Origin: Spirogloea muscicola
Taxonomy: Eukaryota; Streptophyta; Zygnematophyceae; Spirogloeales; Spirogloeaceae
Direction of reading: 5' to 3'
Length of the DNA stretch: 31,142 bases
NCBI GenBank assembly: GCA_009602725.1
Contig: WELB01000041.1
Location: 511,305-542,446, forward strand
Shown here: positions 1-16,900 of the stretch, in pieces
Layout of the letters: each line of letters begins with the position of its first letter
How positions within the stretch are numbered: the stretch's first letter is position 1
Translations under genes and position numbers: made by a program
Notes under the pieces: generated by a model
Seen by the model: the letters and a program-made list of their open reading frames with translations, nothing else
What the model was told of the DNA's origin: nothing
Database searches by the model: none

Positions 1-34
<34 letters not shown>
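1..34. repeat. (CGC)n trinucleotide microsatellite at window edge
   Basis: The window opens inside a pure CGC/CCG repeat of about 11 units. It belongs to the GC-rich stretch upstream of the transporter gene, and its true length is cut by the window edge. Similar CCG/CGG tracts recur near most other gene 5' ends here. Confidence 0.95.
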
Positions 35-35
<1 letters not shown>

Positions 36-239
36 GTGTTGAAGGCTCCTGCCGTCGCGGCAGCCGTCGGATCAGGCCGGCCAGGCGGCGTCCGGTGCCC
101 GGCCGACGCAGTGCAGGGCGGCGACGCCCGGCGGAGATTCGGCGACGAAGGCGTTGGGCATTGCCAACCGGGACTGCTGTTCTGAGGCGTTGGATAGCGC
201 GGAGGCGGCGGGGAGGGCGGCGGGGTGCCGCCCGCCGCC
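35..239 (+). promoter_or_regulatory. GC-rich 5' flank/5' UTR of the cation-chloride cotransporter
   Basis: This GC-rich, CpG-dense stretch lies directly upstream of the transporter start codon. I see no TATA-like box at a sensible position. It ends in a GCCGCCGCC run immediately before the ATG, a strong initiation context. The role as promoter and 5' UTR is inferred from position only. Confidence 0.4.
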
Positions 240-3200
240 ATGGCCGACGACGGCGGCCCCCTCGTGCCGCCCGAGGAGACGAATGGCCGCGCCGACGGCG
301 AGCACGAGCATGTGGCGCTGGAGATGAGCACCGTGGATCTCTCGGAGGATGCGCCGAGCCCGAGCGGGGCGGACGGCGCTCACAGCGATGCGGGGAGCAG
401 GTTCGACCCCTGCCTCCCCCTCATTCGTGCCTCTGGGTCGCGCGTCTTGGCAGGACCAGCGTGCTCCAGGTCAGGGCGCCTTGACTCTTGCAAGCGCACC
501 TGACAGCTACCTCTTGGCAGCAGTCTGCAAGACAATGGCGAGTAGTCTTGCCAGATGCTGACCTACAGTTTCAACCTGCTCTGTCTCGTCGAGTGGATGT
601 TGCGTAAATCGAGTTCTGCTTTCTGGCCTGCATTGTCATGACGAAGGAGGACTGACAGTGTACAGCTCTGACAGCTGCATAGACTTAAGGGTGCGCTCAG
701 CTTAGACAGGTCGTCTTGGCTTTCGCCACAAGTATACCAAGTCCAAGTGCCTGACTGCAGACTAGGTGTGGATCCCCCTCTCATGGCAGGTCTAGCAAGC
801 AGAGGAGATTGAGCTCAGAAAGTGGCATCGAGGAATCCATCTTCGATCGCGCAGAGCGAGATTCGAAGATGGAGCTCTTTGAGTGCGACCCACTCGTTGA
901 TGTGATGGGCCTCAAGAGGTATTGAGCTTAGGTGCCAAGTTGTTGCAAGTTGCTCTAGCATAGGTGGATCTTGGACAAGCTCCTTCGTCCTGTGTCTTAC
1001 AAGCTTGTAATTGCTTCTCTGCATCTAGTAGAGTGCACTGGTGTGACTGAACCAGGCTAATCTCCTTTGCTCATATTGGAATCTTCATACCATGTTTCAG
1101 CATGGCTGGTCGAGGAACTGGAAGCTTCAGTCCTCGAGAAGGCATGGAGGACGTCCCTGTGACACTAGGAGGAGCAGCAAGAGTCAGTCATCATCTTCCC
1201 TTGTGGAAAGTTGTGTGCCCGTTTGACACACAGCTAGTGTCTAGAGCCTCTGTTCTCCCTGAGTGCCACTAAGCAGTCCAAAATACTAGTGACAAGCAAT
1301 ACATCTACTTGGAAGTGATTGTAGCTCCTTGTTCCACCATGGGCAGGAGAAAAAAACTCAGAAGCTGGGAACACTAATGGGAGTCTTCATACCATGCTTT
1401 CAAAACATTTTGGGCATCATTTACTACATCAGATTTTCATGGTGAGGCTCTCTCTTGTGCAAGGTGAAAGTTGCAGCCACCTTTCCTTGTTGTTTCTTTG
1501 ACCAGAAATCTAGATCAAGGACCAATCGTCCACTGGCATGGCTGGACTGAAAGTGAGTCCGGAGGTAAAGAGGTGACACCTATGTCTTCTGCATATTCAG
1601 GATTGTTGGCATTGCAGGAGTTGGACAAGCACTTCTCCTGGTCTTGCTGTGCTGTTGCTGCACTTTCCTAACAGGAATATCCCTCAGTGCTATTGCAACC
1701 AATGGCGCCATGAAGGTGAAGCACTACTACTGGTCCTCTTATTGAGGAGAAGGATAGGACAAGACACATTCTTTTTTTGGGGTCCAACAGGCCCTGTACA
1801 CCATGTGTTGCGTATGTTCAAGTCACCTCAAAGAATGTCTCCTCGATATCAGGGTGGAGGACCTTACTATCTCATTGGGAGAGCTCTAGGACCTGAAGTT
1901 GGTGTCAGCATAGGCCTGTGCTTCTTCCTGGGGAATGCTGTTGCGGCTGCTCTGTAAGCCTACTCTTTGAAGCAAAGCAATCAGCCTGCTTCAAAGGAAA
2001 GTAGTATTGCAAAGTATTGCAAACAGATTGTTGATTTCTGCAATATAGCAGCTCACTGATCTGGCCTAGTGAAGATCTGCACTCTTTCACAAGCTTGTTC
2101 CTGCCTTACCAGGTATGTGCTCGGAGCGGTGGAGACTGCACTAACTGCCCTCCCAGGGATGAGTCTCTTTGGACGTAAGCTTGTTGGGCGCCCTCCTTCT
2201 GCCTTCTTGCATGTTCTCAATATCAATTGTTGAAAAGTGAAGTTTTGCCCTCCAGGCCATATCAGGGCAAGAGAGTGACATTCTGTAGTCACTCTGCATT
2301 ACTCATGAACAAATCTTACCTCCTGTGCAGGGAATGTTGATTACATTGCTCAGGCGCCCTCCTCTGTACAGATGATGGCCCCATCTGGCGCGCCAGAGCT
2401 CTTTAAGGTTGTGAATCAACATGACATGCAGGTCTATGGAGTCATTGTCACAGTGATACTCTGCTTGGTGGTCTTTGGGGGAGTCAGGATACTCGCCAAA
2501 CTTGGACCACTTTTCCTGGTGCCAGTGCTGATCACAATAGTGCTCATCTTTGTTGGCATGTTCGACTCGCCAAGAGGCAGTCAACCAGGTAATTGTGGCG
2601 CTTAGTGCGAGTCCAATCTGTGGAAGCTCAGATGATTTTTGTTAATTTCAAAATGAGCAGTCGCTATTACTGCGTGGCCTTCTTGTCCATGTTGCAGGTA
2701 TGTCAGGGCGACTACATTGGTATTCACTGACAAAATACCTGCTTCATGCACTCATGCAGATGGTGTCACAGGCGTGAGGTGGAAGACTTTGAAAAGCAAC
2801 TGGGGCTCTGCCTATCAGAAGACCAACCATGCTGGCATACCTTCCCCAAATGGCAGCTTCTATTGGGGTTTCAAGTGAGCATACACTGCTCTTTGAGCTC
2901 ACTAGATACTGGTCATGTGACCAACTCCCACTGAAAGCGAGGCGCCATTGTCAAGATGTCTGATAGTAGTATTGTCAAAACACTGCAGTGCCTTGCTGGG
3001 CCTCTTCATCCCAGCTGTGACAGACATCATGGCTGGGTCGAATCGTTCCGCATCTCTTCGTGATACCCAGACATCTATTCCTGTGGGGACTTTGTCAGCA
3101 ATTGGTTGCACAACTGTGCTCTACGTCGTTTCAGTCTTCATCATTGGAGCTGTCGCTACACGTGAGGTTCTTCTGGTAGATCGGTGAGTATGACCTTCAT

Positions 3201-6200
3201 TGCTAAGAACCTGTTTCCCCCTTGTCACTTCTGCAGTGCGCTCATGGGCCTCTTCTTCCCTGCTGTCACGGGAATCATGGCTGGCTCAAATCGGTCTGCC
3301 TCGCTGCGAGATACTCAGAAGGCCATTCCAACTGGCACTCTTTCAGCAATTGGGGCCTCCACTGTCCTTTATGTCATTTCTACTTTTTTGATTGGGGCTG
3401 TTGCTGTCCGTGAGGTACTTCTGACAGACAGGTGACTAGCATGCATATTGGTCTTAGAAGTACCTGTCACGACAGTTCCTCGGCAGTATGACAGCCACCG
3501 CTTCTTATCAGGACTCGGGATTGCATCACTAATTAGATTCTTCACAGTGGTTGATCATATTGACCTCAGATTGCTGGCTGCTTGTGGGTTACATGGAGTA
3601 GGCTTGTGTCGCCTTGCCCAAAACGTCTTAAATCTTGGCTGACAATTGTTGCTTCCTCTGTAAATACCTGCAGGCTTCTACTTGCTACCCTTGCTTGGCC
3701 AGTTCCAGCTGTCGTTTACGTTGGCATCATCCTGTCAACCCTAGGTGCAGCATTGCAAAGCCTCACTGGTGCTCCTCGTCTACTTGCTGCAATTGCAAAT
3801 GATGACATTTTACCATTACTGAACTGGTGCAAGGTACTTCCAAGCCGGTCATGCCCATTGCGTCTCATAAATTCTTTGGCTTTGATGCTTCGTTGACAGA
3901 GGCCTTGTGTGACGCTTGTGACATACCTTGTGATCTTTTAGCCTCCTGTATAATTATATACGTCAGTGATCTCATGTTTTTGTTTGGGTGTCTGCAGGCT
4001 CCAGATGGCACGGAGCCAAACGTGGCTACACTTTTCACCATGCTCATCTGCTGTGGTTGTGTTGTAATTGGCAACCTGGACTACATCACTCCGGTCATCA
4101 CCATGTTTTTCCTACTCTGTTATTGCGGCGTTAATTTGTCCTGCTTTCTATTGGACCTCCTTGATGCTCCTAGCTGGCGCCCTCGCTGGAAATGGCACCA
4201 TTGGGCTGCTTCTCTTGCTGGTGCCATCCTATGTATCGGTGAGCCGATACTCTGTGAAGCCCTGAAATATTGTGATTTCACTACTCGTGTTGCTGACTTA
4301 TCAGCAGGCAGCTAATTGTGTGATTGCGTTGCATAATCTGCTCATTCTCTTTGACATCCTGCCAGTCCCTTCCTTGCTTTCACCCTTGGGTATCCTTGTG
4401 CATTTTTTATGTACACGAAGAGGCTGCAAGCTTTTGATGATATGTATCACCAGCTTTTCACATCCTCTAACCCAACCCTTGTATCTGCTCAAATGTTCCT
4501 GTTTGTAGTCATCATGTTCATGATTTCCTGGGGCTTCACCATTGTGGCATTGGCGCTTGCTGCTCTTATCTACTACTATGTTGGAAAGAAGGGGAAAGCG
4601 GGTGATTGGGGGGATGGTTTTAAGTCAGCTTATTTCCAACTGGCCCTGCGATCATTGAGATCTCTCGGAGGTGAAGCTGATTTCTTTGTGTACGAGGCAT
4701 AAGCAGTTGCTATTTGCATGTAGAGTTGTTGGGTTATTGTCATTCTAATATATTGTCTGTCTGTAATTTGTTGCACAGCCACTGCCGTGCACCCCAAGAA
4801 TTGGTACCCAATACCCCTCATTTTCTGCAAGCCTTGGGGCATCCTTCCCCAGGATGTGCCGTGCCACCCAAAGCTTGCTGACTTTGCAAACTGCATGAAG
4901 AAAAAGGGTCGTGGAATGAGCCTGTTTGTGAGCATCCTAGAAGGGCCTTACAAGTAAGCAATTGGCAGAATCTTCTCACCGCATCATCTTACCACTAGTT
5001 AGGACCTTTGTTGAGAGGTTCCGTTGTCTTCTTCCTGCCGTCTGGAGTTTGCTATGGATTTTAGATACATTGCCCTAGGGTCATATCATCCGCGTACCCG
5101 CATTCTCCCTGCCACGTGTGAGTAGCAATTGGTCTTTGTCATGGTGCTACTCACTCTGGCATGCTTTGGACTACTTGTATAGATGGACAAGCATTTGATT
5201 CTTATATGACACTCCTCATACTCTGTGCTGTGCAGGGACAAGGTGGAGGAAAGCCGTCATGCCAGCCGGCTTTTGGCAACTTACATCGACTATAAGAATT
5301 GCGAAGGGGTTGCTGAGGTGGTTGTTGCTCCTGACATGCGAGATGGCTTCAGGGCCATCGTCCAGTGCATGGGGTTAGCCAATCTCAAGCCCAATATTGT
5401 TTGCCTGAGGTACCCTGAGATATGGAGGAATGAAGGGGAGGGGCACAATAAGCACATCCCGGACACTTTTGTCTCCATCATAAATGACTGCTCGGTTGCT
5501 AACAAGGTAAGCTTGCAAAGCTGTGACAAGACCTGCAAGTCCTAAAAATTGTTTGCTCAGTCTCCTGAAGCACTGGTCTCATCTGAGCTGAGGTGGGTTG
5601 CTTGGCTGAGAATTGAAGCTGGCAATGCTGGTTGTATGACATACACCTAGCAGTCTCTGTCTTGTTGCTTTTTGTAACTTCTTAGCTGTCTCTGTTTGTG
5701 TTGTGTGTAACAATACTGCGTCCCTTGAGCTGTGCAGGCCTGTGTCATTGTCAAAGGGCTGGATGAGTGGCCTGGAGAATTTCAGAAGCAGTATGGCACG
5801 ATTGATCTATACTGGATAGTCAGAGACGGTGGCATCATGCTCCTCCTTTCCCAGCTTCTTAGAGCTAAGGAAAGTTTCGAGAGCTGCCGCATCCAGGTCT
5901 TCTGCATAGCAGATGAGGACTCAGAAGCAGAGGAATTCACAAGGTACACAAGCTCTAAGGGTCGATGCTTTAATGCCTTGAAAGCCTGGCCTGTGCTTCT
6001 CTCTGTCTGTCATCTACACTCTCACGATGAGCATGTAGATGTACTTCTTTATTGCTTCACTATCTCAATTCGTGGTCAAGTTGGCCTGTACTGGAAACAC
6101 CAGCTAGACGAGGATACCAAGGTTCCCTGATGTTTGTGAAGACTAGCTGACTTGTGATCAGCTTGAGAGTACCTACCCATGCCTGATGCCTAATCGAGGT

Positions 6201-6868
6201 TGCAAGGATTATGCTGCAGAGATGTACGGAAGTTTCTGTACGACCTGAGAATGCAAGCAGAGGTCATCGTGGTGACGATGAAGTCGTGGGAGGAGCACAA
6301 GGAGGACCAAGAAGCAGATCCAGCTCGTGCTGGAACTGTGGAGGCTTTCTCAAAGGTCCGCAGGTTCCAACCCCTCATGCAGAGGTCTTTATGCTCCGCA
6401 CTGTTGTCTGTTGGGGTCTGGAATGTGCAGCCGCATTGGTTGGCCCATCCTGACAATAGTATCTTGTGCTGATTTTCAAGAGGTTATCAAATCATTCTTC
6501 AAGAATATGTGGTGGTTGAGACTTGGAGGGACTTTTGATCAATATTAGGTTGCCACATGCAGGCACGGAAGCGAATCATGGCACATGTGGGCAACATGTC
6601 TGAGGGCAGTGCAAGCGGTGAGCAACTGGAGTACCGGTCCGTGTCTGAGGAGAAAGTGAACAAATTCATATACACGGCGATCAAGCTCAACTCAATCATC
6701 ATGCGGTATTCACGCGCGGCTGCGGTGGTGCTTGTTTCCCTCCCCCCTCCCCCACACCACCACCCGTCATACTGCTACATGGAATACATGGACCTCCTTG
6801 TGGAGGGCATTCCACGCTTGCTCATGGTCCGCGGCTACCGGCGGGACGTTGTTACTATCTTCACTTGA
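240..6868 (+). CDS. Cation-chloride cotransporter (SLC12/CCC family, KCC/plant CCC1-like), 18-exon transcript
   Basis: Membrane carrier for coupled K+ (or Na+/K+) and Cl- transport. Exons by hand: 240-400, 790-918, 1101-1182, 1347-1441, 1601-1715, 1853-1953, 2113-2174, 2331-2588, 2760-2874, then 2989-3183 or 3237-3431, 3674-3833, 3998-4238, 4509-4670, 4779-4953, 5236-5506, 5738-5943, 6220-6355, 6563-6868. All phases match and the spliced CDS is 2970 nt (989 aa), close to plant CCC1 length. Family signatures in order: [20 protein letters not shown] in the N-terminal tail; [17 protein letters not shown] (TM1); [15 protein letters not shown] (TM6); [88 protein letters not shown]; and the conserved end [13 protein letters not shown]. 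The ATG at 240 has the best initiation context; 225 is an in-frame alternative. The sequence alone cannot separate KCC from NKCC transport mode. The gene is complete and converges on NDOR1. Confidence 0.95.
2989..3183 (+). other. Alternative exon A of the transporter (TM6 region, Asp variant)
   Basis: This 195-nt exon lies between AG at 2987-2988 and GTGAGT at 3184. It adds 1 nt to the preceding phase and leaves 2 nt, exactly as exon B does, so it joins the upstream codon (AA+T, Asn) and the downstream codon (CG+G, Arg) correctly. It encodes [20 protein letters not shown] followed by a hydrophobic helix and ends REVLLVDR. It differs from exon B at 13 of 65 residues (about 80% identity) and at roughly 56 of 195 nucleotides, with many silent changes. 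The most striking difference is Asp where exon B has the family-typical Gly (PAVTD versus PAVTG). There are no stops or frameshifts. Confidence 0.88.
3237..3431 (+). other. Alternative exon B of the transporter (TM6 region, canonical variant)
   Basis: This exon is also 195 nt with the same phase at both ends, preceded by TTCTGCAG and followed by GTGACT. It encodes [20 protein letters not shown] and ends REVLLTDR, matching the cation-chloride cotransporter consensus better than exon A. The intron between A and B (3184-3236) is only 53 nt, while every other intron of the gene is 108 nt or longer. Including both exons would keep the frame but duplicate the TM6/TM7 segment, which the fold should not tolerate, so one exon per mRNA is expected. 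That is an inference without transcript data. Confidence 0.9.
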
Positions 6869-8042
6869 GCCCCAGCTGGGCTTGCAATCAACAGTTGGGT
6901 GCCATGTCCTCATTGCTTTCCTCATAATTTTGCTCATCCTTCCGTAAGTCCTGCACATGCATTGTGTAGCTACTCACTCGACCTTCTGAGTCATGGTTCG
7001 CTGGGACAGCCTGACTTCCTTGCGCCCTGCAAGATCTGCTAGACTCCTTCATGCTGTCTTTCACCTTTTGCCATTGCGTTTCTGTTCTCCTTGCCTCTTC
7101 GGCCGTCAACCTTGGCACTGCTGCAATGGTCCCCAGCAAAGCATTAAACTGACAATGCGAATCTATTGAGCTGTATCCACCATTCCATAGTGTTGCTCAA
7201 TCTGTGTATGCATCACTTGCCCACATACTGTTGGACTGGCTATGGTCTCCATGGACTACTAAATGGCCTCACATAGGCTACTCTTTTATCTGATCAACAC
7301 GTCCTCGTTCTAAGTGAGCATGCCGCAGCTAGAAGAGCTTGGATGAGGTATAAGGCCCTAACGTGGACCAATCTTGCAGTATGACTGCATGCTAGCATGC
7401 ACTCTTCACCACAATGTTGAACTGTAGAAGTTGATACTGTGTGACTTGCATCTATGCACTGCTAACAGATCCACATGAGTAGCCCATGTGCTACTCATTC
7501 TTTCAGTCAACACGTCCGCATTCTGAGTGTGCGTGCCGCTTCTTGAAAAGCTTGTACATATAAGACCCTGAACATTCACCCGTCTTACGATGTGAATGTG
7601 GTGGAGCATGCACTTCTCCACACACAATCACAGTGGCATGTTCCTAAATATGAGAGACCTTAGACAGTGGCTCCGCAACATGCACACCTCGTATGGTGAT
7701 GTCCATGACAAGACAGCCTCGCTGCTTTCCCATCATTTCATGCAATCTTAGGCCCCTCTCCTGGGATGCTTTGGTTTAGCCTCACCACTGTAGAAATGAA
7801 TAGAGTGTCTTGCACAGATGAGGCCTGCTTGCATGCAATTGCAACTGACTCAACGCCTTGCAAGGGATCAACAGCAATTATGAAAGACTCTCAATCAGAC
7901 ATAAAGTTGCAGCACACGATGCCCAAGCTACATGCAGCCTCTGACTGCTCGGAGCCAGGATGGCGGCAACGGCTAGTAATGGCATGTACTCAATGTGATA
8001 TCATGTTATACCATCACCCAAAGGCGGTGCTGAACGATAGCT
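6869..8042. other. Convergent intergenic region between transporter and NDOR1
   Basis: This contains the 3' UTRs of two convergent genes. Open frames are short and match nothing I recognise. It holds a diverged direct repeat (annotated separately) and a 16-bp perfect palindrome at 7386-7401 (TGCATGCTAGCATGCA). No clear polyadenylation signal could be assigned on either strand. Confidence 0.6.
7279..7625. repeat. Two diverged direct repeat copies in intergenic DNA
   Basis: A block near 7279-7415 is echoed near 7490-7625. Both have CTACTC, then TCAACACGTCC, then a CTAAGTGAGC/CTGAGTGTGC element, then TGCCGC, an AGCTT, ATAAG(G)CCCT, and finally GCATGCAC followed by TTC. The copies differ by many substitutions and small indels, so this is an old tandem duplication of about 135 bp. 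No transposon ends were seen. Confidence 0.6.
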
Positions 8043-13092
<5,050 letters not shown>

Positions 13093-13100
<8 letters not shown>

Positions 13101-13128
13101 TCGCGGCGGCGGCGGCGGCGGCGGCGGT
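13093..13128. repeat. CGG microsatellite with an ambiguous base at the NDOR1 5' end
   Basis: A run of eight or nine CGG units (13104-13128) lies just upstream of the first recognisable NDOR1 codons, and an N occupies 13093. The reading frame is open through the N, but no in-frame ATG exists before a stop upstream. The true start codon may have been lost in a collapsed gap. Confidence 0.75.
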
Positions 13129-13930
13129 TCTCGGCGTGGCGTCCGGGACTAGGGGTTTAAGAAAGTAGGGTTTGTGGTCCAGAGCCCAGGTCAGCGGTTC
13201 AATGATATGAGCCCCGTTAAACCCCTGACGTGGGGTTTAGTCTGCAATTTGCAGACGGAGGTACTTGCAGGTGCCACACTCAAGGTGCGTCACAGAACTC
13301 TGCCCACGACTGTCGCACGAGTGCAGGCAAATGAGCTCAGACCCTGCGGCCTCGCTTGCGTGCAGCTCGCTCCTTGGTGGCTTGGCAGGCTGCGACTGCG
13401 CCCGCAGCTGGCTTGTCACCAACTGCATCTTTCTGCCGCACCGTGCACGTACTCAGCAGTCGCGCCATCGCCCAAGCCGCACGCAAGTGCGTGCTGCCAG
13501 CGAAGCGCATCCAGTATCTGTCTGCAGTGGACAGTCTTCTGCAGGGTCGCCCTCCGTACCTGTGGCTCTCAACCAGCCAATGCACAGCCTACACAGCCAC
13601 TCTCGTAGTCGTTGGCAACATGCACGAGCGCTGGCCCTTACTGCAAGCCAGCTGCACTTGCTCAATCTTCTTGATGCAGGAATGAGGTGTCAGAGTGTAG
13701 CATTGCATAGAGAGCACTCACGACATTCATCTCTTGAGGATCTGACTCCAGTCTTTACAGCAGCTGGACCGCACCCACGGGAATAAATTGCTAACAGGCC
13801 TGACCTTGACATGTAGTGCAGATATTGACACTTACGATCAAGCACAGCAGCACGACAATGTTGGAGGTAACTTCCATCCTTCCAAGTACACTGCAAGCGG
13901 CGTGGTAGCATACTTCGGCCAGCACCCATT
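13129..13930. other. Intergenic region between NDOR1 start and DUF1350 end
   Basis: Both flanking genes run leftward, so this holds the NDOR1 promoter and the DUF1350 3' UTR. Overlapping open frames of 80-170 codons occur on both strands, but none shows splice-consistent similarity to a known family, and GC-rich sequence produces such frames by chance. Telomere-like motifs (AAACCCC, GGGGTTTAG) occur between 13151 and 13241. Confidence 0.5.
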
Positions 13931-16900
13931 TCACAAGCTGTCAAAGAAGTTGGCCATGGCCCTGACCAGCTTTCGCATGTCGGCGAGCGCGGCCGAGCGG
14001 AGCCCCTGCGCAACGGCATCCAGCGGCGAGAAGGCGCTGCCAACTTCCCACTTGAAGTCCTGGATGTCATCAGGGGGAGGTGTGAGGCTTTGTTAACAGT
14101 TTGTCACAACGTAGCACCAGATCTTGCTAGACGCTGCACTTACAATCTGCCAATGGGCGAGTGGACTTGATTGATTGGGTAGATAGAGACGCACGGGCGC
14201 GAGCGGCGTTGCATGCGTGCCAGGCAGCTCCAGCTTGACCAAGGTGCCGCCGCACGCGGCGGCCCTCGGCCGCAGCAGGCTCTCCAGGATGTCTGTCTCG
14301 TCAATCGTGTCAATCTCAAATTTCACCTGCTCAGACATTGTGCAATTAGCCCGACAAATTATCGACTGGACTGTCTAGGGATTCACATGCGAATACGCCC
14401 AATGCTTGCCCATCCAAACCCTCCTTAGACTTCCGAAGTGCAAAGCTGTAGCGCATCAAAAGCAGTTGTCAAGCCTGCACCACAAGCTTTCCTGACCCTG
14501 AACTGCAACTGCACTCACACTCCAAGAACCGTACACAATGTAGTCAGCACAGGGCACGCGAGTCATGAGGTATACCAGCAGGTTGTGTGGCACAGCGTAG
14601 TGGTTGGCTATGGACACCCGGTTTTCTGATGGGCTGGGGGCAAACTCCACCACTCCATCTCGCACCTGCAACAGATGAAGCTCCTCACCTCATTATTCTA
14701 ATATATCTTCAAAGACTCAAGAGTGCTGGATGGTACCAGTCAAGGGTGAGAGGAGGCCAGTGTTCGTAACAGCAGACTTACAATTTTGTCAACAACTATC
14801 TTCTATGCAGCACATATGCCACACGGGTAGGCCTCTAACGGCACAGGGTAACCCATACCTGACCAAAGACTGGCCCAATCTGGTTGAGGAACCTTAGGAC
14901 TGGGTCAAGATCAACGGGGCCACTCTCTGCCAGCCTCACCGCTTCATCTGCCCGGCACAGAGCAGTTGAAATTACATGAGATGGGCCCGAGGCGTATGGG
15001 TGTGGCTGACAGCGTCGCCCTTCTGCCAGCTCCAGTGCAGGCCAATTTGAGTAATAGCAAAAAAGATAACAGCGCTAACAGGACCTGTAGGACAAGCAAA
15101 GGTATGGATTATAGGAAGACGGTGCAAAGTAGAAATCACTACGAATTTGCTTGAACACGTTGCATCAGCAAGTATGCACAATATAGTCTGCAAAAAGTGC
15201 TATCAAGACGCAAATACAACAACTCTTGAATATAGCTTTTGCAGCAACACACCCACGAGGCTGAGCGCCAGGCCCGTCAGTGGGGAGCTCTCAATGGCTG
15301 GTGCGAGTTGCTTCAAGCCTGGTCCAAGCTGCAGGCACATGATCGCAAGTTCCATGTCATACAGCTGACAGTGCTTTATCCTCTTAGTGCTCATTCAAAC
15401 CCTACTTGGAGTGCCAATTCGCCCACAGTTCTGTAGTTATCGAATACATAGAAGGTTATTGTGACCAACTCTAAGGCATACTGTGACCAGCTCTGGTATA
15501 TCTTGCTAGTGACCACTTATCCTTCTACATGTGACGAGTGCACACGCTGATTAGGTCATCCACGTCCGAGCAAGTCCACTCTCTGCTTGACACATTGTCA
15601 TGCTTCTCACTCAACTCATGTATTGGCAGGACACATGCATTGCTCTTTTGCAACATGAGTATACTGTCCAGCATGCACAAGTACCAGACCTGCTCAAAGA
15701 AAGGCACAGCGCCAGTCGCGCCCTTGTTATTGAAGGAAAGAATTGCATTTGCCTAATAAGAAGCACCAAGAGTTTGATTGGTCAAGCATGAACCCTGACA
15801 ACTGGACTACATCAAGTGAGACGTACATGTACACTTGCTAAACTCCAGGTACTGACTGATGGGTCGAAAACATCAGTCACAGTAGTCCCAATGAATCCAA
15901 TGCCAGGGAATTTCAGCTCTGTAGTTTAGAGTTGCACATATATAAGTTTGCCTGTACTTGCACGTACAATGCGAGACTCCTCCGCCACAGGACAACAAAA
16001 GAACACCTTACGTGGGAGTACGAACCTGGGGGAGGGTCCGGTCGGTGCACAGGCTGCCAATCAGCACCTGCATGAGGGCGCCGTTGCTGCAGCCACCCAT
16101 CATTGTGTAGCATAAGCCCAGGGAGAAGGTTGGCAAGCGGACACGAGCCTCAGCACTGGCCTCCATGGCGGCAGTGCCCGCAGACCAAGTGACACACGAC
16201 TTGAGCAAGCAAGCGTGCTTGGCCATAGCTGATGAATGCTGTGCTAGATTGAGGCTAGCCCAAACGTACTTCCTCCAGAAAATTAATCAAGGGCGCTCAT
16301 GATGTTGCCTCAACCCCAGAACAAGGGCTCTTACTGATGAGGTTGAGGGACTGTGGAACATTGGGGCCAACCTGTGGCCGACGCTGTAGATGGGGAAGCC
16401 CTGGACGGCAGCCGCAGAGATGCCAGCGTCTGGGAGGCCGGAGGCCCGGAGGAGGTCGAGGGCGTCATTGAACTTGTCGTGGATGCGGCGGGACGACGCG
16501 GCGTGGTCGAACGTGACCTCGTACGGCGTCGCCACGACGAGGTAGCCCTCCTTCACCAGCAGCTCGATCAGCAAGCTGCGGCGGCGCTGCCGGTGGCCCC
16601 ATGCCGCTCAGCGCATGCAGCCAATCAAAGCCCACCATGTTTCCGATGCTAGATGCTGTGTGAAGTGCAGATAGAGAAGGTTGCAATGCAATCCAAGTCG
16701 TTGCTGGTCATATCTACAAACATGAAGACATTCCTCTACTTCACACAGGTACAGCAACCCATGTACGAGATGCAGGAGTGGCGAAGAGGAGATAGAAATA
16801 TGCAACCAATGAATAATTCTGCACAGAGGTGGCTTTTTCTGCTAACCACAAAGACACAGGTTCCTTCGATCTAAGTTTTGGTGCTATTGCGGGGGTTATT

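Noticed and set aside
1-34. Window edge repeat as a chromosome end
   Set aside because: The repeat is CGC, not a telomere unit, and continues into a gene promoter.
3184-3236. Reading exons A and B as two constitutive exons of one transporter
   Set aside because: This would duplicate TM6 and part of TM7 in tandem and needs splicing of a 53-nt intron far shorter than any other here; alternative use fits better.
13265-13786. 173-codon plus-strand frame in the NDOR1/DUF1350 intergenic region
   Set aside because: It overlaps several equally long frames on both strands, has Cys/Ser/His-rich random composition and no recognisable domain.
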